A stretch of DNA of 64,000 nt, taken from Rapana venosa (Eukaryota; Mollusca; Gastropoda; Neogastropoda; Muricidae). A program made the translations under genes and the position numbers. The notes under the pieces are model-generated. The model worked only from the letters and a program-made list of their open reading frames with translations. It ran no database searches and was not told where the DNA came from. The stretch lies in NCBI GenBank assembly GCA_028751875.1, contig CM054145.1, positions 48,746,872-48,810,871 of the forward strand, in the 5' to 3' direction. Below, piece after piece: positions 23,464 to 35,250 of the stretch (the stretch's first letter is position 1; the number at the start of each line of letters is the position of its first letter).

Positions 23464-24012
23464 TGACGTCACCGCCACCAGTCTCTTTACAATGAACTGA
23501 TAAACTGATGACATCACCATCAGTCTCTTTATAATGCAATACACTGATGACATCACCATCAGTCTCTTTACAATGCAACAATGAACTGATAAACTGATGA
23601 CATCACCATCAGTCTCTTTATAATGCAATACACTGATGACATCACCATCAGTCTCTTTACAATGCAACAATGAACTGATAAACTGACGCCATCACCATCA
23701 GTCTCTAAACAATGCAACAATGAACTGATAAATTGATGACATCACCATCAGTCTCTTTATAATGCAACAATGAACTGATAATTTGATGACATCACCATCA
23801 GTCTCTTTAAAATGCAACAATGAACTGATAATCTGATGACATCACCATCAGTCTCTTTATAATGCAACAATGAACTGATAAACTGATGACATCACCATCA
23901 GTCTCTTAATAATGCAATACACTGATGACATCACCACCAGTCCCTTTATAATGCAACAATAAGATGATGATATCACCATCAGTCTCTTTATAATGCAACA
24001 CAAAAATGACAT
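23464..24012 (-). repeat. Intronic minisatellite of 50/38-bp units upstream of the SYAP1 exon
   Basis: About twelve units of tgacatcaccatcagtctct followed by ttataatgcaacaatgaact. The spacing is mostly 50 bases, but some units are 38 because acaatgaactg is missing. The unit nearest the exon reads TGACGTCA at 23464-23471 (a perfect CRE palindrome); the others mostly read TGACATCA. It begins about 60 bases beyond the exon edge, in the upstream intron of the minus-strand gene. Confidence 0.92.
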
Positions 24013-24857
24013 TTTCCCTCAGAAACTACACAGTTTTTAAAAAGATCAATACATCAAGCGATTTTTAAAAAAACATTCTAGAACAGAAAATTCTGTGTTG
24101 ATCAACACGGATTCTTACCAAAAAAAAAAAACCCAACAAAAAAAAATCAACACCATCAAGATCACACGACAGTCGAGTCATCAACGCTGTGAAAATCTGA
24201 ATCCTTTTCTTTCTTTCTTCTCTCTCCTGAAGATCTACTGCTATATTAATGGATGGCCGTTTATTCTTCTTAGAACATGACCTGCTGCTTTTCCTTGACC
24301 TGTCTATCACCTTCTCAAGACTCAAGAATACTTTAATGTCTCAACTAGAGAAATTATGAGTGGCATTTTAAAATTATAATTACACAGCATGCATTATTAA
24401 ACAATACAGATGAAGAAACAACACAGTATTTTAAAAGCCGACAATTAGCCGATATTTGATTAACAACTACGATCCGCAAGGTCATACAGAATGAGCCATA
24501 CAGAGGCAGTTTTGCTATTGCTGACTCGATGTGAACATTAACCATCAAAGTTAAAAGTGTCGCATTATTTCCTATTCTGGCATGCAACCTGCTGACAAGC
24601 CTTGCAGCTGGGTAAAATAATGACAAACCTCAAATGAATGATTCATCAACTTCAGCCCAATCATCAACCTCAGCTGAATAAATTCATCGACCTCGTATGA
24701 ATATGAATAAACCTCCCCCGTGGGGATGCCGGGGGTGTCTGTCAGTACAAACAGCATCCCAAGCTTCTGGAAATTCTGTGCAAGAAATTTCCTCTTTTCT
24801 ATCCCTCTTTTTGTTTCTGCCTTGTTCCTTTCCTTCTTATTACCTCCTATCTATCTA

Positions 24858-24966
24858 TGGGCACGGATGACAAAATTGACAAAACTGCATACACACGGGG
24901 ATTGGTTGTAAAAAATGCACTTGAGTGCTTATTCCAATGTTTTCGAAATAAAAGAATAAATAAAAT
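24858..24966 (+). repeat. SINE-A 3' fragment
   Basis: It contains gcacggatgacaaaattgac, gcatacacacggggattgg and gagtgcttattccaatg, ending in aaaagaataaataaa. Only the last third of the element is present. Confidence 0.75.
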
Positions 24967-25619
24967 ATTTTCTGCCTTCTTGGTCCATTCTCCTGCCTTT
25001 TTTTTCTTCTTTCTCGAGAAAGACTTAAAAAGAAAACAATTCCCTCCCATGCCGAAGTCGGATGTGCTGGGCCTTACTTGTTAGGCGCCTGACGGCAGCG
25101 CAACGCATTTTCGCTCATAATTATGACAGACATCTAACAGGTGCTGTCTGAGCGTTCGATGAAGAAGAATATGAATAAACCGTAAACCTAAAAAAAATGA
25201 ATACATCATAAATATTACTAGAATAATTCATAAACCTTGAATAATAACCAACAACCCCCCCCCCCCTTGAAAATAAGTTTACTCAATACAATAAAACCAC
25301 ATATTTCTATCTATGCTCCCTTTCCCTCACACTCAGCTCAGTGACTTACAAAATCCCGACACAAATAATATAACAGATGTTTGTTTTGATTAATAAGTTC
25401 TCCTCTATTCTCGTCTCTCTTCTGTCTCTCTCTCTCTCTCTTCTCTCATCTCTCTTCATGTCCTTCAGGGTTCGTGGGTATGTTTATAACTACACTGGAC
25501 GTCATTTTGAGACTAGGCACATTTTCCTTTAGTTACGAGTTACCACTCTGCTACCCAAGCTAATGTGATGACCTTTCTTTTTTGATGGGAGTTTGCATAC
25601 AAAAAGAGAACGAGGGAAG

Positions 25620-25634
25620 GAGGTAGGGGAGAGG

Positions 25635-25708
<74 letters not shown>
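25620..25708 (+). repeat. (GA)n microsatellite
   Basis: A long GA run, followed by TG/GC alternation to about 25775. Confidence 0.95.
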
Positions 25709-25712
<4 letters not shown>

Positions 25713-26834
25713 AGTCTAAATGTTTCTTAGTGTGTGTGCGCGAGTCGTGTATGTGCGCGCGCGCATGCATGTGTTTATGCATGCTCACGCACTTGAATGC
25801 AGACAAAGTATATCCAGACGCACTCACGCCAACAAACTAAAAGCATACATCCAATCACACACACACACACAACATCAACAACAACACACAGACTACTGCT
25901 ACTACCCTTGCCTCCCAACAAACTGATCTCATCTCTACATCCAAGTGCAATCGTTATTCCAAACAATGAACTAAACCCCCCCAACCCCCCCCCCCCAACA
26001 AACCCCCAAACCCAAAAAAGACAAAACAACAACAACAAAACAAAAACACAAATCACAAAACTGTACAGTTCTCAGACAAGAGGAACCTAAGAAAAGAAAG
26101 AAAGAAAAAAAAATACACCACCCCCCAAAATGTCTCTACAACCCCCCCCCCAACAAAAACCCAACGACAAAACCTGTAAGGCATGTTGATGTATAAGCTT
26201 TCTGAAACAAACAAACCAACAAAAAACAAACCAAAAATGCTGCTGCTGCCGCCGCTAATGCTTGCTTTTACTTGCTGTGTGCTGCAAGCGTGTATATAGC
26301 TTAGCTGCACACTGCAATACAGCTGATGTGACGGCAACTGCTTACATACATACATACAACATACATACAGGCACACATGTTTCAGAAATAAACTGTCTGC
26401 CAAAGGGAGAAGGGAGGGGGAGAGGGGGGTGGCGGTGGTGAGGAGAGGGTGGTGGATGTGGGGATGAGGGAGGGGGGAGGGGGGCACAATGACAGAGATA
26501 ACCCACTTCTGACTCACACCCCCTGCAACATAAACCTAGTAGATAGTCTGGGGTTGGGGTGGGGGATGGAGGGAAGGGGTGGTTAGGTTGGGGCGAGAGG
26601 GGGTGGGTATGAGGAGGAATGGGGGTCGGGGGTCGGAGGGGACTGTGCTCTATAACCTTTAAAAAAAGGGATATTTCTTAAAATAACAAACACATAAACA
26701 AACAAGCAACAAGGAAAATATGCAGTGGTTTTTGCAACATATGGGAAAAAAACCACAACCACCCCAACGACTTATGAAGGCAGTGTAGTACATGTTGACA
26801 TCAACTGCTATGTCAACAATAAGCATATGATGAC

Positions 26835-27197
26835 ACCATCCTTTTCCTTCCCCCGTTCCTTGGTGAGATTTTTGAGTATGCCCCCGTTTTTGCTCACCAT
26901 GACGGTAGCCGCATTCTGACTTCGGGGATGTAGGCTGGGTAAGCTCGTGTTTCCGCACACCCGACCGAACGCTGACATGAATTACAGGATCTTTAACGTG
27001 CATATTTGACCTTCTGCATGTGTATATACACACGAAGGGAATTAAGGCACTGGCAAGTCTGCACTTGGAAGCTAACCTGTGAGATCGTAAAAATCCCCAA
27101 CCTTAATTCACCAGATGCCGCCGAGATTCGAACACAGATTTCATGGACCCGTGGGATTGAAGTCGAACGGTCTTAACCACTTAGCTATAGCGTCCAT
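26835..27197 (-). repeat. SINE-C copy with tRNA-like head
   Basis: In minus orientation the head reads ctatagctaagtggttaaga with a B box gttcgaatctcgg, a convincing tRNA-derived promoter. The body on the plus strand includes gccgcattctgacttcgggg, which recurs at about 36690-36710. The body also has the acgtgcatatttgacc block. Confidence 0.75.
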
Positions 27198-27567
27198 CTA
27201 ATCTTAATTTTAAAAAAGAGAAATGTTAATATTCATTAACTGCAGTGCACAACACCAAAAATAACGTGTCAGCATCTCTGAACACTGTGACCTACCTATT
27301 TCACCCCAAGTCCATAAAATCCATACCTCTTAAATCCACATTGCAACAACACCCCCCCCCAAAAAAAAAAAACCCACCAAAAAACAACAACCCTGGGAAC
27401 CTCCATTTCTCACACCATCCCCCCTCCGCCCCAATTTTTTTTTCTACTTCTTGTTCTCCAATACATACTCATGCACTCGATCGCGTAATTAACAATGAAA
27501 GACACAGGAATGTGTGATGAGATCAGCATACTATAAGCTTTAAAATAATAAGAAAAAAAAGTAGCGT

Positions 27568-27656
27568 GTACGGTGTGTGTGTGTTGGTGGTGTGTGTTGT
27601 GTGTGTGGTGTGTGTGCGTGCGTTGTGTGAGTGTGTGTGTGTAAGTGTGTGTGTGT

Positions 27657-27711
<55 letters not shown>
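27568..27711 (+). repeat. (GT)n microsatellite
   Basis: GT repeats with GTGAGT and GCGT interruptions; the last 50 bases are pure GT. Confidence 0.95.
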
Positions 27712-27713
<2 letters not shown>

Positions 27714-28191
27714 GTGGTGATGGAGGGAAGGAGCTTGTACGACTTGCAGCTTGGGTGCAAAGTATGCCCTCCTACATAGATAAACAAAAAAAAGGAGGCA
27801 ACTTTCTACTGCACCTGGGAAAAAGCCTCTTTTTGCGCTAGAAAAATGTCACCTAGGAGTTGTTTGGTGATTCCATTTTCCACCCTTTTCCTTATAGGAA
27901 GTAAGGAATGCATTTTTGGCTTAAAAAAAAATCTAATCATTGCTAAAATCTAATTATTGCTACAAATTAGAATTAAAAAAAAAGGGAATGCAATCATGAA
28001 CTTGGACATGAAAGCAAAGTTTACATATAGCTTTATGCCATCTCTTTCAAAAAACAAAACAAAACAACAATCTCCCCCCCACCCCCCCCAACAAACTAAC
28101 ACCCCCCCCCCCCCCACACACACACACTTGCCTAATTATTTTAAGGAACTGCTTTCTGCATGGTTTTGGAGGGTACTTTAGCTGACATAAG

Positions 28192-28260
28192 GGGGGTGGT
28201 TCAATGAATACAGCGTTTGGCTTAAAACTCCCAGAGTCGTCAAATCACTACTTTGAAAAC
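28192..28260 (+). repeat. Degenerate tRNA-like SINE head
   Basis: The sequence ggtggttcaatgaatacagc followed by gtttggcttaaaactcccag and gtcgtcaaatcac resembles A and B boxes of a tRNA-derived SINE with deletions. The 300 bases that follow (to about 28570) have no match elsewhere in the window, and their open frame looks non-coding. Confidence 0.3.
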
Positions 28261-28649
28261 TAGCACCAAGCCAATGGTAAAGGGAGAGGTTCTCTTCAAG
28301 ATTGTCTGCAGTCAACAAGCTCCAGTACCTCACTGGCTCACGCTGAAGATCAGACATGCCATGTATATAAATTATGTAAAGTCCCCCGAGCTCATGACTG
28401 ACTCTGATGTATTGCAGAAACAAGAACGTAATATTATACAACATACAGCCAAGGCTGCGCTAATGCACTGGATCAGTTACGCAGATGCTGAATATGGTTT
28501 GTTTATTTCTTTGTTTTGGTTTTTGCTGATGCGGGGTATGGCGAACGTAAGAATATTCAGCAATTGGTAGTGACGCCTCCTTAAAAACAACAAATAAACA
28601 AACACACACAAAACTCGAAAGCTGAAGTGGGCCTTGGGACCAAAGGCAA

Positions 28650-28650
<1 letters not shown>

Positions 28651-28727
<77 letters not shown>

Positions 28728-28952
28728 GACAGAAACTGAAGGCAATTTTCCTGTTGTCTAAATGAACAAGCCATATAACAGAGCACTTTGAGAAAGGAGT
28801 AAAACATGCTGGTTGAAACAACTCTTCAGGTTGGCTGAAAATACTGAAAGGAAGTGGTGGCTGGTGAGAATGACCACTTTAGCAAAGGTGGATGGGTTTG
28901 AGGGGGGGGGGGGTGAGGGAGGGAGAGAAAAAGAGAGAGAGAGGAGGGGGGG

Positions 28953-29004
<52 letters not shown>

Positions 29005-29005
29005 G

Positions 29006-29087
<82 letters not shown>

Positions 29088-29115
29088 AGAGAGGAGAGGA
29101 GAGAGAGAGAGAGAG
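28651..29115 (+). repeat. (CT)n and long (GA)n microsatellites in opposite strand sense
   Basis: (CT)n at 28651-28724 and (GA)n with GGGGG interruptions at 28903-29115 face each other across about 180 bases of unique DNA, forming an inverted pair of purine and pyrimidine tracts. Confidence 0.93.
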
Positions 29116-29456
29116 CAATGCATGTGTGACTGTGTTTTGTCACTTATAATGCCCGTGTGTGTGGGGGGTGGGGGTGGGGGTGTGTGTATGTGTGTATGCA
29201 CGCGTGTGCGTGTGTACATGTGTGTGTGTGTGTTTAGTCTTATTGCATGTTTCTTTTTTTGTAACGTTTTAGTGTGTTTTATTTTTTATTTTGCTTTCAA
29301 CCAACATGGCTTCTAATAGCTGTAACGCTCATTTCTGTAAATAGATAAGTGGCCGAAATCAATTTTCTCATGTCGATTTTTCCATGTCCATTCTCGACAC
29401 CCCCCCCCCCCCCCCCCTCCCCCCTCCCCAAATTATCATCATGATATCAAATAGCT

Positions 29457-29520
29457 TCGATTTGTTTGTTTTTTTTACAAGATTCAGCGCTATATAAATT
29501 CCATATATTATTATTATTAT
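29457..29520 (+). repeat. Isolated SINE 3' tail with (ATT)n
   Basis: The block tttttacaagattcagcgct, atataaattccatat and an ATT repeat is the shared SINE tail with no SINE body. It sits 60 bases before the dispersed repeat E copy. Confidence 0.75.
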
Positions 29521-29577
29521 AAATAACAAACTAATTTTCCGTTATCATGACCACAATTAAGCTCATAATGTGCAGCT

Positions 29578-29877
29578 ATGTTTGTCCGTCGTGTCCGACG
29601 ATGACCTCCAAAACAGCAGAGGAGGCAGCTGCTGTTTTGGAAACTGGGCAGAAATTTGATTATAGTGGAGATGCCTTGCCCACAGTACATCCCCACTCTC
29701 TCGACCAAGCGGGCATAAGGACAGTCAGCGTTGGAGATGTTTTCCAAAGGCCAACCAGCCCCCAGGGCTGCAGCACATAAGGACTGTGCGAGTCAAGCCT
29801 CCTAGTCGGAGTCATAGTCGATCACTAAAGACTAAGCTGTAAAGTGGAATTCCATGAGTGGGAAAGCCACTGGTCAA
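29578..29877 (+). repeat. Dispersed repeat E, copy 2
   Basis: Partner of 20211-20515 in the same orientation, with perhaps 85-90 percent identity by eye. In this copy one frame stays open for about 77 codons, but the other copy is frameshifted across the same stretch, so the frame does not appear to be conserved. Confidence 0.85.
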
Positions 29878-30204
29878 GTGGTCATACAGCCTCTCACTTT
29901 GCTGTTGCCCCCATCGTCATTGGTTTAATCAGGTACTGTGATAAAGCCCAGGCAGCTATGATTACACATCCTGTCGCCGTCTGTGCTTCTTTCAGCAGTG
30001 AGCACATCGGCATGAACACAACGTGAATAATAATCCAAATTTTAAGCACCTGTTGCTATAGACAAACTGTATAGCGTGTAACAATATGTCGAATTGAATT
30101 AATATTCGTATCTTCACCCCCGTCGCCCCTCCACCCCCTCCAAAAAAAAAGCAACAACAAAAAAAACACAACAAAAAGCAACAAAAACAGCAGCACAACA
30201 ACAA

Positions 30205-30664
30205 CCCCCCCCCCCCCCCCTCCCACACACCAAACCACATCAAAACAAAAACCAAACATCCCCCCCCCCCCCCCCCCCCCCAAACGCAAAAAAAAATGCC
30301 TAAAGAAGTGTATGTGTGTGTATGTGCGCTCTCGCGCTTACTTGCTTGCGTGCGTGCGTGTGTGTACGTGTAAGTGTGCAAGTCAGTGTGTGAGTGTACA
30401 CGCAGCATAGACACGCAAGCCTAGGTAACATGGCAGGCAGTATGGGCCTACTTTGCCTGCCTACCTGCTTGCATACAGTGTACAACACACGTGCATGTAA
30501 GAAAGTGGCTATAAAAGAACTATCAACTTTTTCATGATACAGATGCATGCACAGTGTTCAACAGACGGGGCAAAATGACATCGCGCGCCGCAAAGTCAAA
30601 TAAAATACTGACTTTTATTTTTAAAAACACAGGGCAAGGAAGAAGGAGGAGAAGAAGGAGGGAG

Positions 30665-30705
<41 letters not shown>

Positions 30706-30745
30706 GAGGGAGGGTGGAGGGGGGGGGTGGAGGAGGGGGGGGGGG
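30205..30745 (+). repeat. Poly(C), GT and GA simple repeats
   Basis: Poly(C) at 30206-30220 and 30260-30280, a TGCG/TGTG stretch at 30307-30400, and (GA)n with G runs at 30650-30747. Confidence 0.9.
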
Positions 30746-31048
30746 GGTCACATCTGTGCTGGTCCCAGACCATAATAATCATCAATATTGCTTCACTCTC
30801 TTTGCCAAACACAACACAAGCACTGCTGCAGTACTCGCTATAATGGAAAGCAAGACATGTCACGAAATCATACTTTAATGTAAACAACGGGCAAGAATAT
30901 AAGCACAGAAACTATTAAAAGAACAAAGACCCACAGCCATGATGGCGCAGGTGGAGTTGGGGGGGTGTCAACATTGCGTGCACCCACACACCACTCACAC
31001 AATCTCACCCCCAACACACTAACTACACACACACGTCAGACTAACATC

Positions 31049-31165
31049 CCGTGTGCGAACGCATGCACATTGCACACGTTAATCTATTTCCTTCTTCATA
31101 GCCTTGTTCACTAACAGCATACAAAATACAAAACCCACTACACACTTGGGGACTGGATTCAAACA
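31049..31165 (+). repeat. Very degenerate SINE-A fragment
   Basis: It keeps cccgtgtgcgaacgcatgca, gcacacgttaatc and ttggggactggattcaaac, with the central part replaced by unrelated sequence. It is followed by a C/A-rich tract. Confidence 0.5.
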
Positions 31166-31194
31166 TAACCCTGCCAGCTCCACACACACTTACA

Positions 31195-31520
31195 CCTCAC
31201 TACATCAACCCCCCAAACAACATACTTCACACATCCACCACCCCCCCACCTCACCCCCACACCCCCCCCACACACTATACTTCACACTCCCCCCCACTAA
31301 CACCACACACCCCCCCTCCACTACCACTACTCCCATCCCCACACACACACAACACCCCCCACTCCCCCCCCCACTAACTACACACCCCCTACACACCCAC
31401 CCCCCCCCCCACCCCCCCCCCCCCCCCCAACACATCACCCCCCCCCCCCCCCCCCCCTACACACACACATATACAGTACTCCACACACCACACCACACCC
31501 ACACATGTCCCCCTCCCAAG
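31195..31520 (+). repeat. C/A-only low-complexity tract with poly(C)
   Basis: About 300 bases built almost entirely of C and A with occasional T (CACACCCCCC-type), including C runs around 31400-31457. The proline/threonine frames are artefacts. Confidence 0.9.
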
Positions 31521-32013
31521 GACACTCACTCACTTGCCATGTCAGCGTTGATCAGTTTATATTAGTCTCTAACAATAAAACCAGATGAAGAAGGAGGGGA
31601 AGGAAGAGGGAGGGAGGGAGGTTGGGGCACATACAACAACAACAACCACCCCCCCAAAAAAAAAATTGTGAGAGGTGTGAGGGGGTTGGGGTCTTGTTGA
31701 GGTGGGGTGTGGTGGGTGGGGGTCCTGTTGGACGGTGGATGTAGTAGGGGGTGAGATGGGGAAGATAGAAATTGGCAACGGCAGTAAAAAAAAAAAAAAA
31801 AAGGAGGGGAGGTAGAGGGGGTTTAGGTGTATGTTTTCAAAAAACGAAAACCAGCAGCATGGACACACACACACACACACACACGTCTTGCACTTAAGGG
31901 ACGTGTCACACGAGTGCTTTGTCGCACATGGTGTAATTCCGGTTTCTTGTGACGACTTGGGTTTCGGAGAGGAGAGGGCAGCGAGTTAGGGTTTAGACAT
32001 GGGCCACAGAAGG

Positions 32014-32393
32014 AAGGTGGCAGGATGGATAAAGACGTTCGCCTGCCAACAAGTAAACCGTGAGGTTCTGGGTTCGATTCCCAGCCTCGCCCTTTCTTCC
32101 CAGTTTGACCAAAAAAAATCGAACTGAATGTCAAAGTCCTTCGGATAAGACTATAAACCGAGGCCCCGTGTGCGAACGCATGCAGAACATCTTGCGCACA
32201 CGTTAAATCCTGTTCCGCTGTTCGAAAGAGTAGGCCATTGTGTGCCGGTGGGAACAGATGACAAAATATAAAAAAACCCCGCATACACACGCATAAATGA
32301 AAAAAAAAAGTCATCTGAGCGCTGTGATTTGTTGCTTTACAAGATTCAGCGCTATATAAATTCCACACATTATTATTATTATAATTATTATTG
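32014..32393 (+). repeat. Full-length SINE-A with tRNA-like head and (ATT)n tail
   Basis: The head starts aggtggcaggatggataaag (A-box region) and has a strong B box ctgggttcgattcccag (about 32068-32084). The SINE-A body then runs from gtccttcggataagac, through taaatcctgttccgctgttc, to gcgctgtgatttgttgcttt, acaagattcagcgctatata and an ATT repeat. It is the best reference copy in the window at about 380 bases. Confidence 0.9.
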
Positions 32394-32686
32394 GACTGTG
32401 TTAAAGCAATGGCCGGATGAATGGCGCTGGCCCTGTTTCTTCCACAAGGGAGCAAGCAGCACACAAAAGGCAGTTGTAAACACAATAGGCAGGGAGACGA
32501 CAATATATTCTTAGGGTTATGAAGTGTTTCGGAGCCTTTCTCTTCAAAATCTGAAATTGTGTGAGTGTGTGTGTGTGTGTGTGTGTGTATTCTTTCATAT
32601 CGAGGATAATGGAATAAGCACTCATTTGTTTGTTTGTTTGTTTGTTTGTGTGTGTGGTGTGTGTTTTGCGTGCTGCGTGCCGTGTT

Positions 32687-33080
32687 ATTTATTCTATTAT
32701 ATCGAGGATAATGGAATAAACACTCATGTTCTTTTTTTCATTCAGTCCCCGTGTGTATGCAGTTATGTAAATTTTGTCATCCGTTCCCACCGGCACATTG
32801 TCTTTGGCTTACTCTTCCTAAAAGCGGATGTGTGTGGATGTGCGTGTCCGTGCGTGCGCGCGCGCGTGTGTCTGTGTGTGTTCCTGTGCATGCATCATAA
32901 TTTTATTTTTTATGTTTTTTTTAGTGAAATATTTTCTCTGCTTTGTACCTCGTGTGCAAGAAGATGTTCTACGAATTTTCTCGTCAAAACGGGAAGAAAA
33001 GAGCAAGGCTGGGAATCGAACCCAGAACCTTACGAGTTTGCATGTTAGGCAGGTGAACGTCTTAACCGTCCTGCCACCTT
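32687..33080 (-). repeat. SINE-A copy with tRNA-like head, disrupted by a TG-rich tract
   Basis: On the minus strand the head ggcaggacggttaagacgtt with B box ctgggttcgattcccag (complement at about 33008-33024) leads into cttttcttcccgttttgac. The centre is replaced by a TG/CG-rich stretch (32826-32890) and AT-rich DNA. The 3' part (accggcaca, catccgttccc and tatcgaggataatgg complements) is intact. It lies tail-to-tail with the full-length copy at 32014-32393. A stray tail fragment sits at 32589-32625. Confidence 0.85.
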
Positions 33081-33107
33081 CCTTCTTCAAGATTGTTTTC
33101 ATTCAAC

Positions 33108-33295
33108 ATATGCACGCACACACGCGAACACCACACACACACACAACACACACTCTCTCTCACACACACATACACGCACGCATGCACACACACACACACA
33201 CGCCGCGCCACACAACACAACACACTCTCTCTATCTCACACACACACGCGCACGCGCGCGCACACGCGCACGCGCATACACACACACGCGAGCGC
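33108..33295 (+). repeat. CA/CG-rich microsatellite
   Basis: CA repeats with CGCG, CTCT and GCAC interruptions, following the disrupted SINE-A. Confidence 0.93.
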
Positions 33296-33483
33296 ATAAT
33301 CCCCACCAACCCCCCTCCCCCCAAAATCAATTTTGAGCGAAACATATCGGTGTTTTATGATTCTCCTTCATCGCTGCCTATTCATTATTATATGTTTGGT
33401 AACCAGACAACACAACACGGCGCTTTGTTTGTTCATGATTGGCTCGAACAATCCGTTTCTTTTATGTAAAACGGTATTCTACG

Positions 33484-33500
33484 ATCTATCTATCTATCTA

Positions 33501-33586
<86 letters not shown>

Positions 33587-33606
33587 ATCTATCTATCTAT
33601 CTATCT
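33484..33606 (+). repeat. (ATCT)n tetranucleotide microsatellite with a CTGT block
   Basis: About 30 tetranucleotides. Positions 33503-33526 are CTGT instead of CTAT, and there is one ATC slip near 33586. Confidence 0.97.
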
Positions 33607-33879
33607 AGTGTGTGGCTCTCAATGACTGAGACTGATTGTCTACGAGATTTTTGTTTCACCTTTTTTTTTTTAGTCTCTTTTATTGTTTGTTGTTGTTTTT
33701 TGAAAGAATGCGTGTATGTTGGTAGTGGTGGTGGAGGGAGGTGATTTCTTTTTAAAATGCTGGAACCAGCCACTCAAGGCCACATGAATGCTGGAAACGT
33801 TATCTTTTTTTTTTTTTTTAAAAGAAAAAGAAATTATGAACACACCACTATGTCAAATAACTCCAATATATTCTCTTTC

Positions 33880-34290
33880 CCCAAAAAAACCCCCCAACAA
33901 CAACAACAACAAAAAAACCAAAACAAAACCCAACATCTCCATCCCCCCACCCCCCCTCCAACAACCAAAACAAATAAAACAAGAACCTAACCAAAAACAA
34001 AAATCTTATAACAGCAACCGCCTCCCCCCCCCCCCCCCCCAACAACAACCCCCCTCCCCCCAACCACAAAAAACCAAACCAAAACACATCAGCAACAACA
34101 CAACAACATTGAAAAAAACAACACCCACCAATATCCCATCCTTCCAACCCCTTCCTTTCCTAGAGAGAAAAAACCCACAACAACCAAACATCCCCCCCCC
34201 CCCCCCCCCCCCCCCACACCCCCACAACACCAAACCATCCCCCACCCAAGAAAAAAAACCAAACCCCAACCTCCCCCCCCCCCCCCCCAA
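33880..34290 (+). repeat. A/C-only low-complexity tract with poly(C)
   Basis: About 400 bases dominated by CAA, AAAACC and CCCCC words with very few G or T, plus C runs near 34023, 34190 and 34270. Similar tracts lie at 19250-19440, 20860-21120, 40110-40205, 40940-41085, 57230-57410 and 58525-58740. Confidence 0.9.
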
Positions 34291-34329
34291 CCCACAGTAG
34301 TCCCTGACTTGCCTTATCAGCAAAGTATA

Positions 34330-34600
34330 ATACTTAAAGGTAAAGTAAAGGGTCCCATAACCTATATTAAGGTCGTAGGGGAGCGAGGCGTCAGAGACCT
34401 CACTTCTCTAGGGCCACGTATGAGGGCGGCGCCCATCTCCTCTCCCTGCTGCTTTAACCTTCCCTACCCAAAGAGGCAGGTACCCATTTACAGCTGGGTG
34501 AACTGGGGAACTGTACTGAAGCCAAGGCGCGAAACGTCACCTCCAAGGCAACACCAGCGCTTACTCTGGATGCATCCTCACCTGCACCCCGTCCCACTAT
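34330..34600 (-). repeat. SINE-D (5S-like SINE), uninterrupted copy
   Basis: It shares ggggagcgaggcgtcagaga, aggcaggtacccatttacag and gaagccaaggcgcg with 7321-7540, and the cataacctat block with 7070-7102. The 5S-like region (minus strand: ggtgttgccttggaggtgac) is more diverged than in the 7.4-kb copy. Confidence 0.7.
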
Positions 34601-35250
34601 AATACTTATCACCAGAAAAAAAAGTTTAAAAGCAAACTTGCATAAATTGCCAGACAAAGATAACGCAATAAAATGACATCATCTCCCCCCCCATCCCCCC
34701 TTCCAAGACGAAGGGGGGGGGGGGGGGGGGTACCCGACAGTTATACTACTACAACATGGTTGTGCAAACATGATGCAGTACCAAAAACCTTCCCTCCCCC
34801 ACCCCCAACCTTCCTTTCTTAACCTTTTGCTTACGCCCCCTCCCCCTTCATAGCCCCCCCCCCCCCCCCCCCCCCCTCACACACACACACTATCTTTTCG
34901 GCAGACATTCAAGGTTCTTTGCTAAATGCATGTTTGCACATTATATATAGTAGGATCTTGGCTGGTTAAGGTCTATACCCTTACCCCTGGGACCATGGCT
35001 CAAGGTCACAAAGGAGAGAGGGAAATGGAGGGTTGGGGGGAGGGGTGGTGGTGGTGTGTGTGTGTGTGGAGGGGTGGGGGTGGGTGGGGGGTAAGGAGTT
35101 GGGGGTGGGGGTGTAATAGGCTTAGGACGTGACTTGGGAGGCCTTTTACTTTTCTAGACCTTACATCCAAGGCCACCAAACCACTCTAGTCATCAACGAT
35201 TTCTTTTTAAAATTTTTTTTTAAAGGTGGGTTTTTTAAAATAGCACAATC

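Larger units (their letters stand above)
24013..26834. other. Presumed intron or upstream sequence, no exon recognised
   Basis: Unique AT-rich DNA with CT repeats near 25423-25442, the SINE-A fragment, the GA run, poly(C) near 25980-26000 and 26143, and G-rich purine stretches at 26400-26645. Confidence 0.55.

Noticed and set aside
26659..27033. Minus-strand ORF of 124 codons
   Set aside because: Translation of SINE-C; the residues follow the SINE body and not a conserved protein.
28253..28570. Plus-strand ORF of about 105 codons (MKTSTKPMVKGEVLFKIVCS start)
   Set aside because: No motif. It follows a degenerate SINE head and probably lies in non-coding or retroelement-derived DNA.
31823..32503. 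Minus-strand ORF of 226 codons
   Set aside because: It is the reverse translation of the full-length SINE-A and flanking simple repeats.
32014..33080. Possible functional tRNA genes at strong B boxes
   Set aside because: The heads cannot fold into complete cloverleafs, are followed by SINE bodies and recur with those bodies, so they are SINE promoters.
33484..33606. CRISPR-like or satellite array
   Set aside because: It is a plain ATCT tetranucleotide microsatellite with no spacers. No CRISPR-like structure exists in the window.
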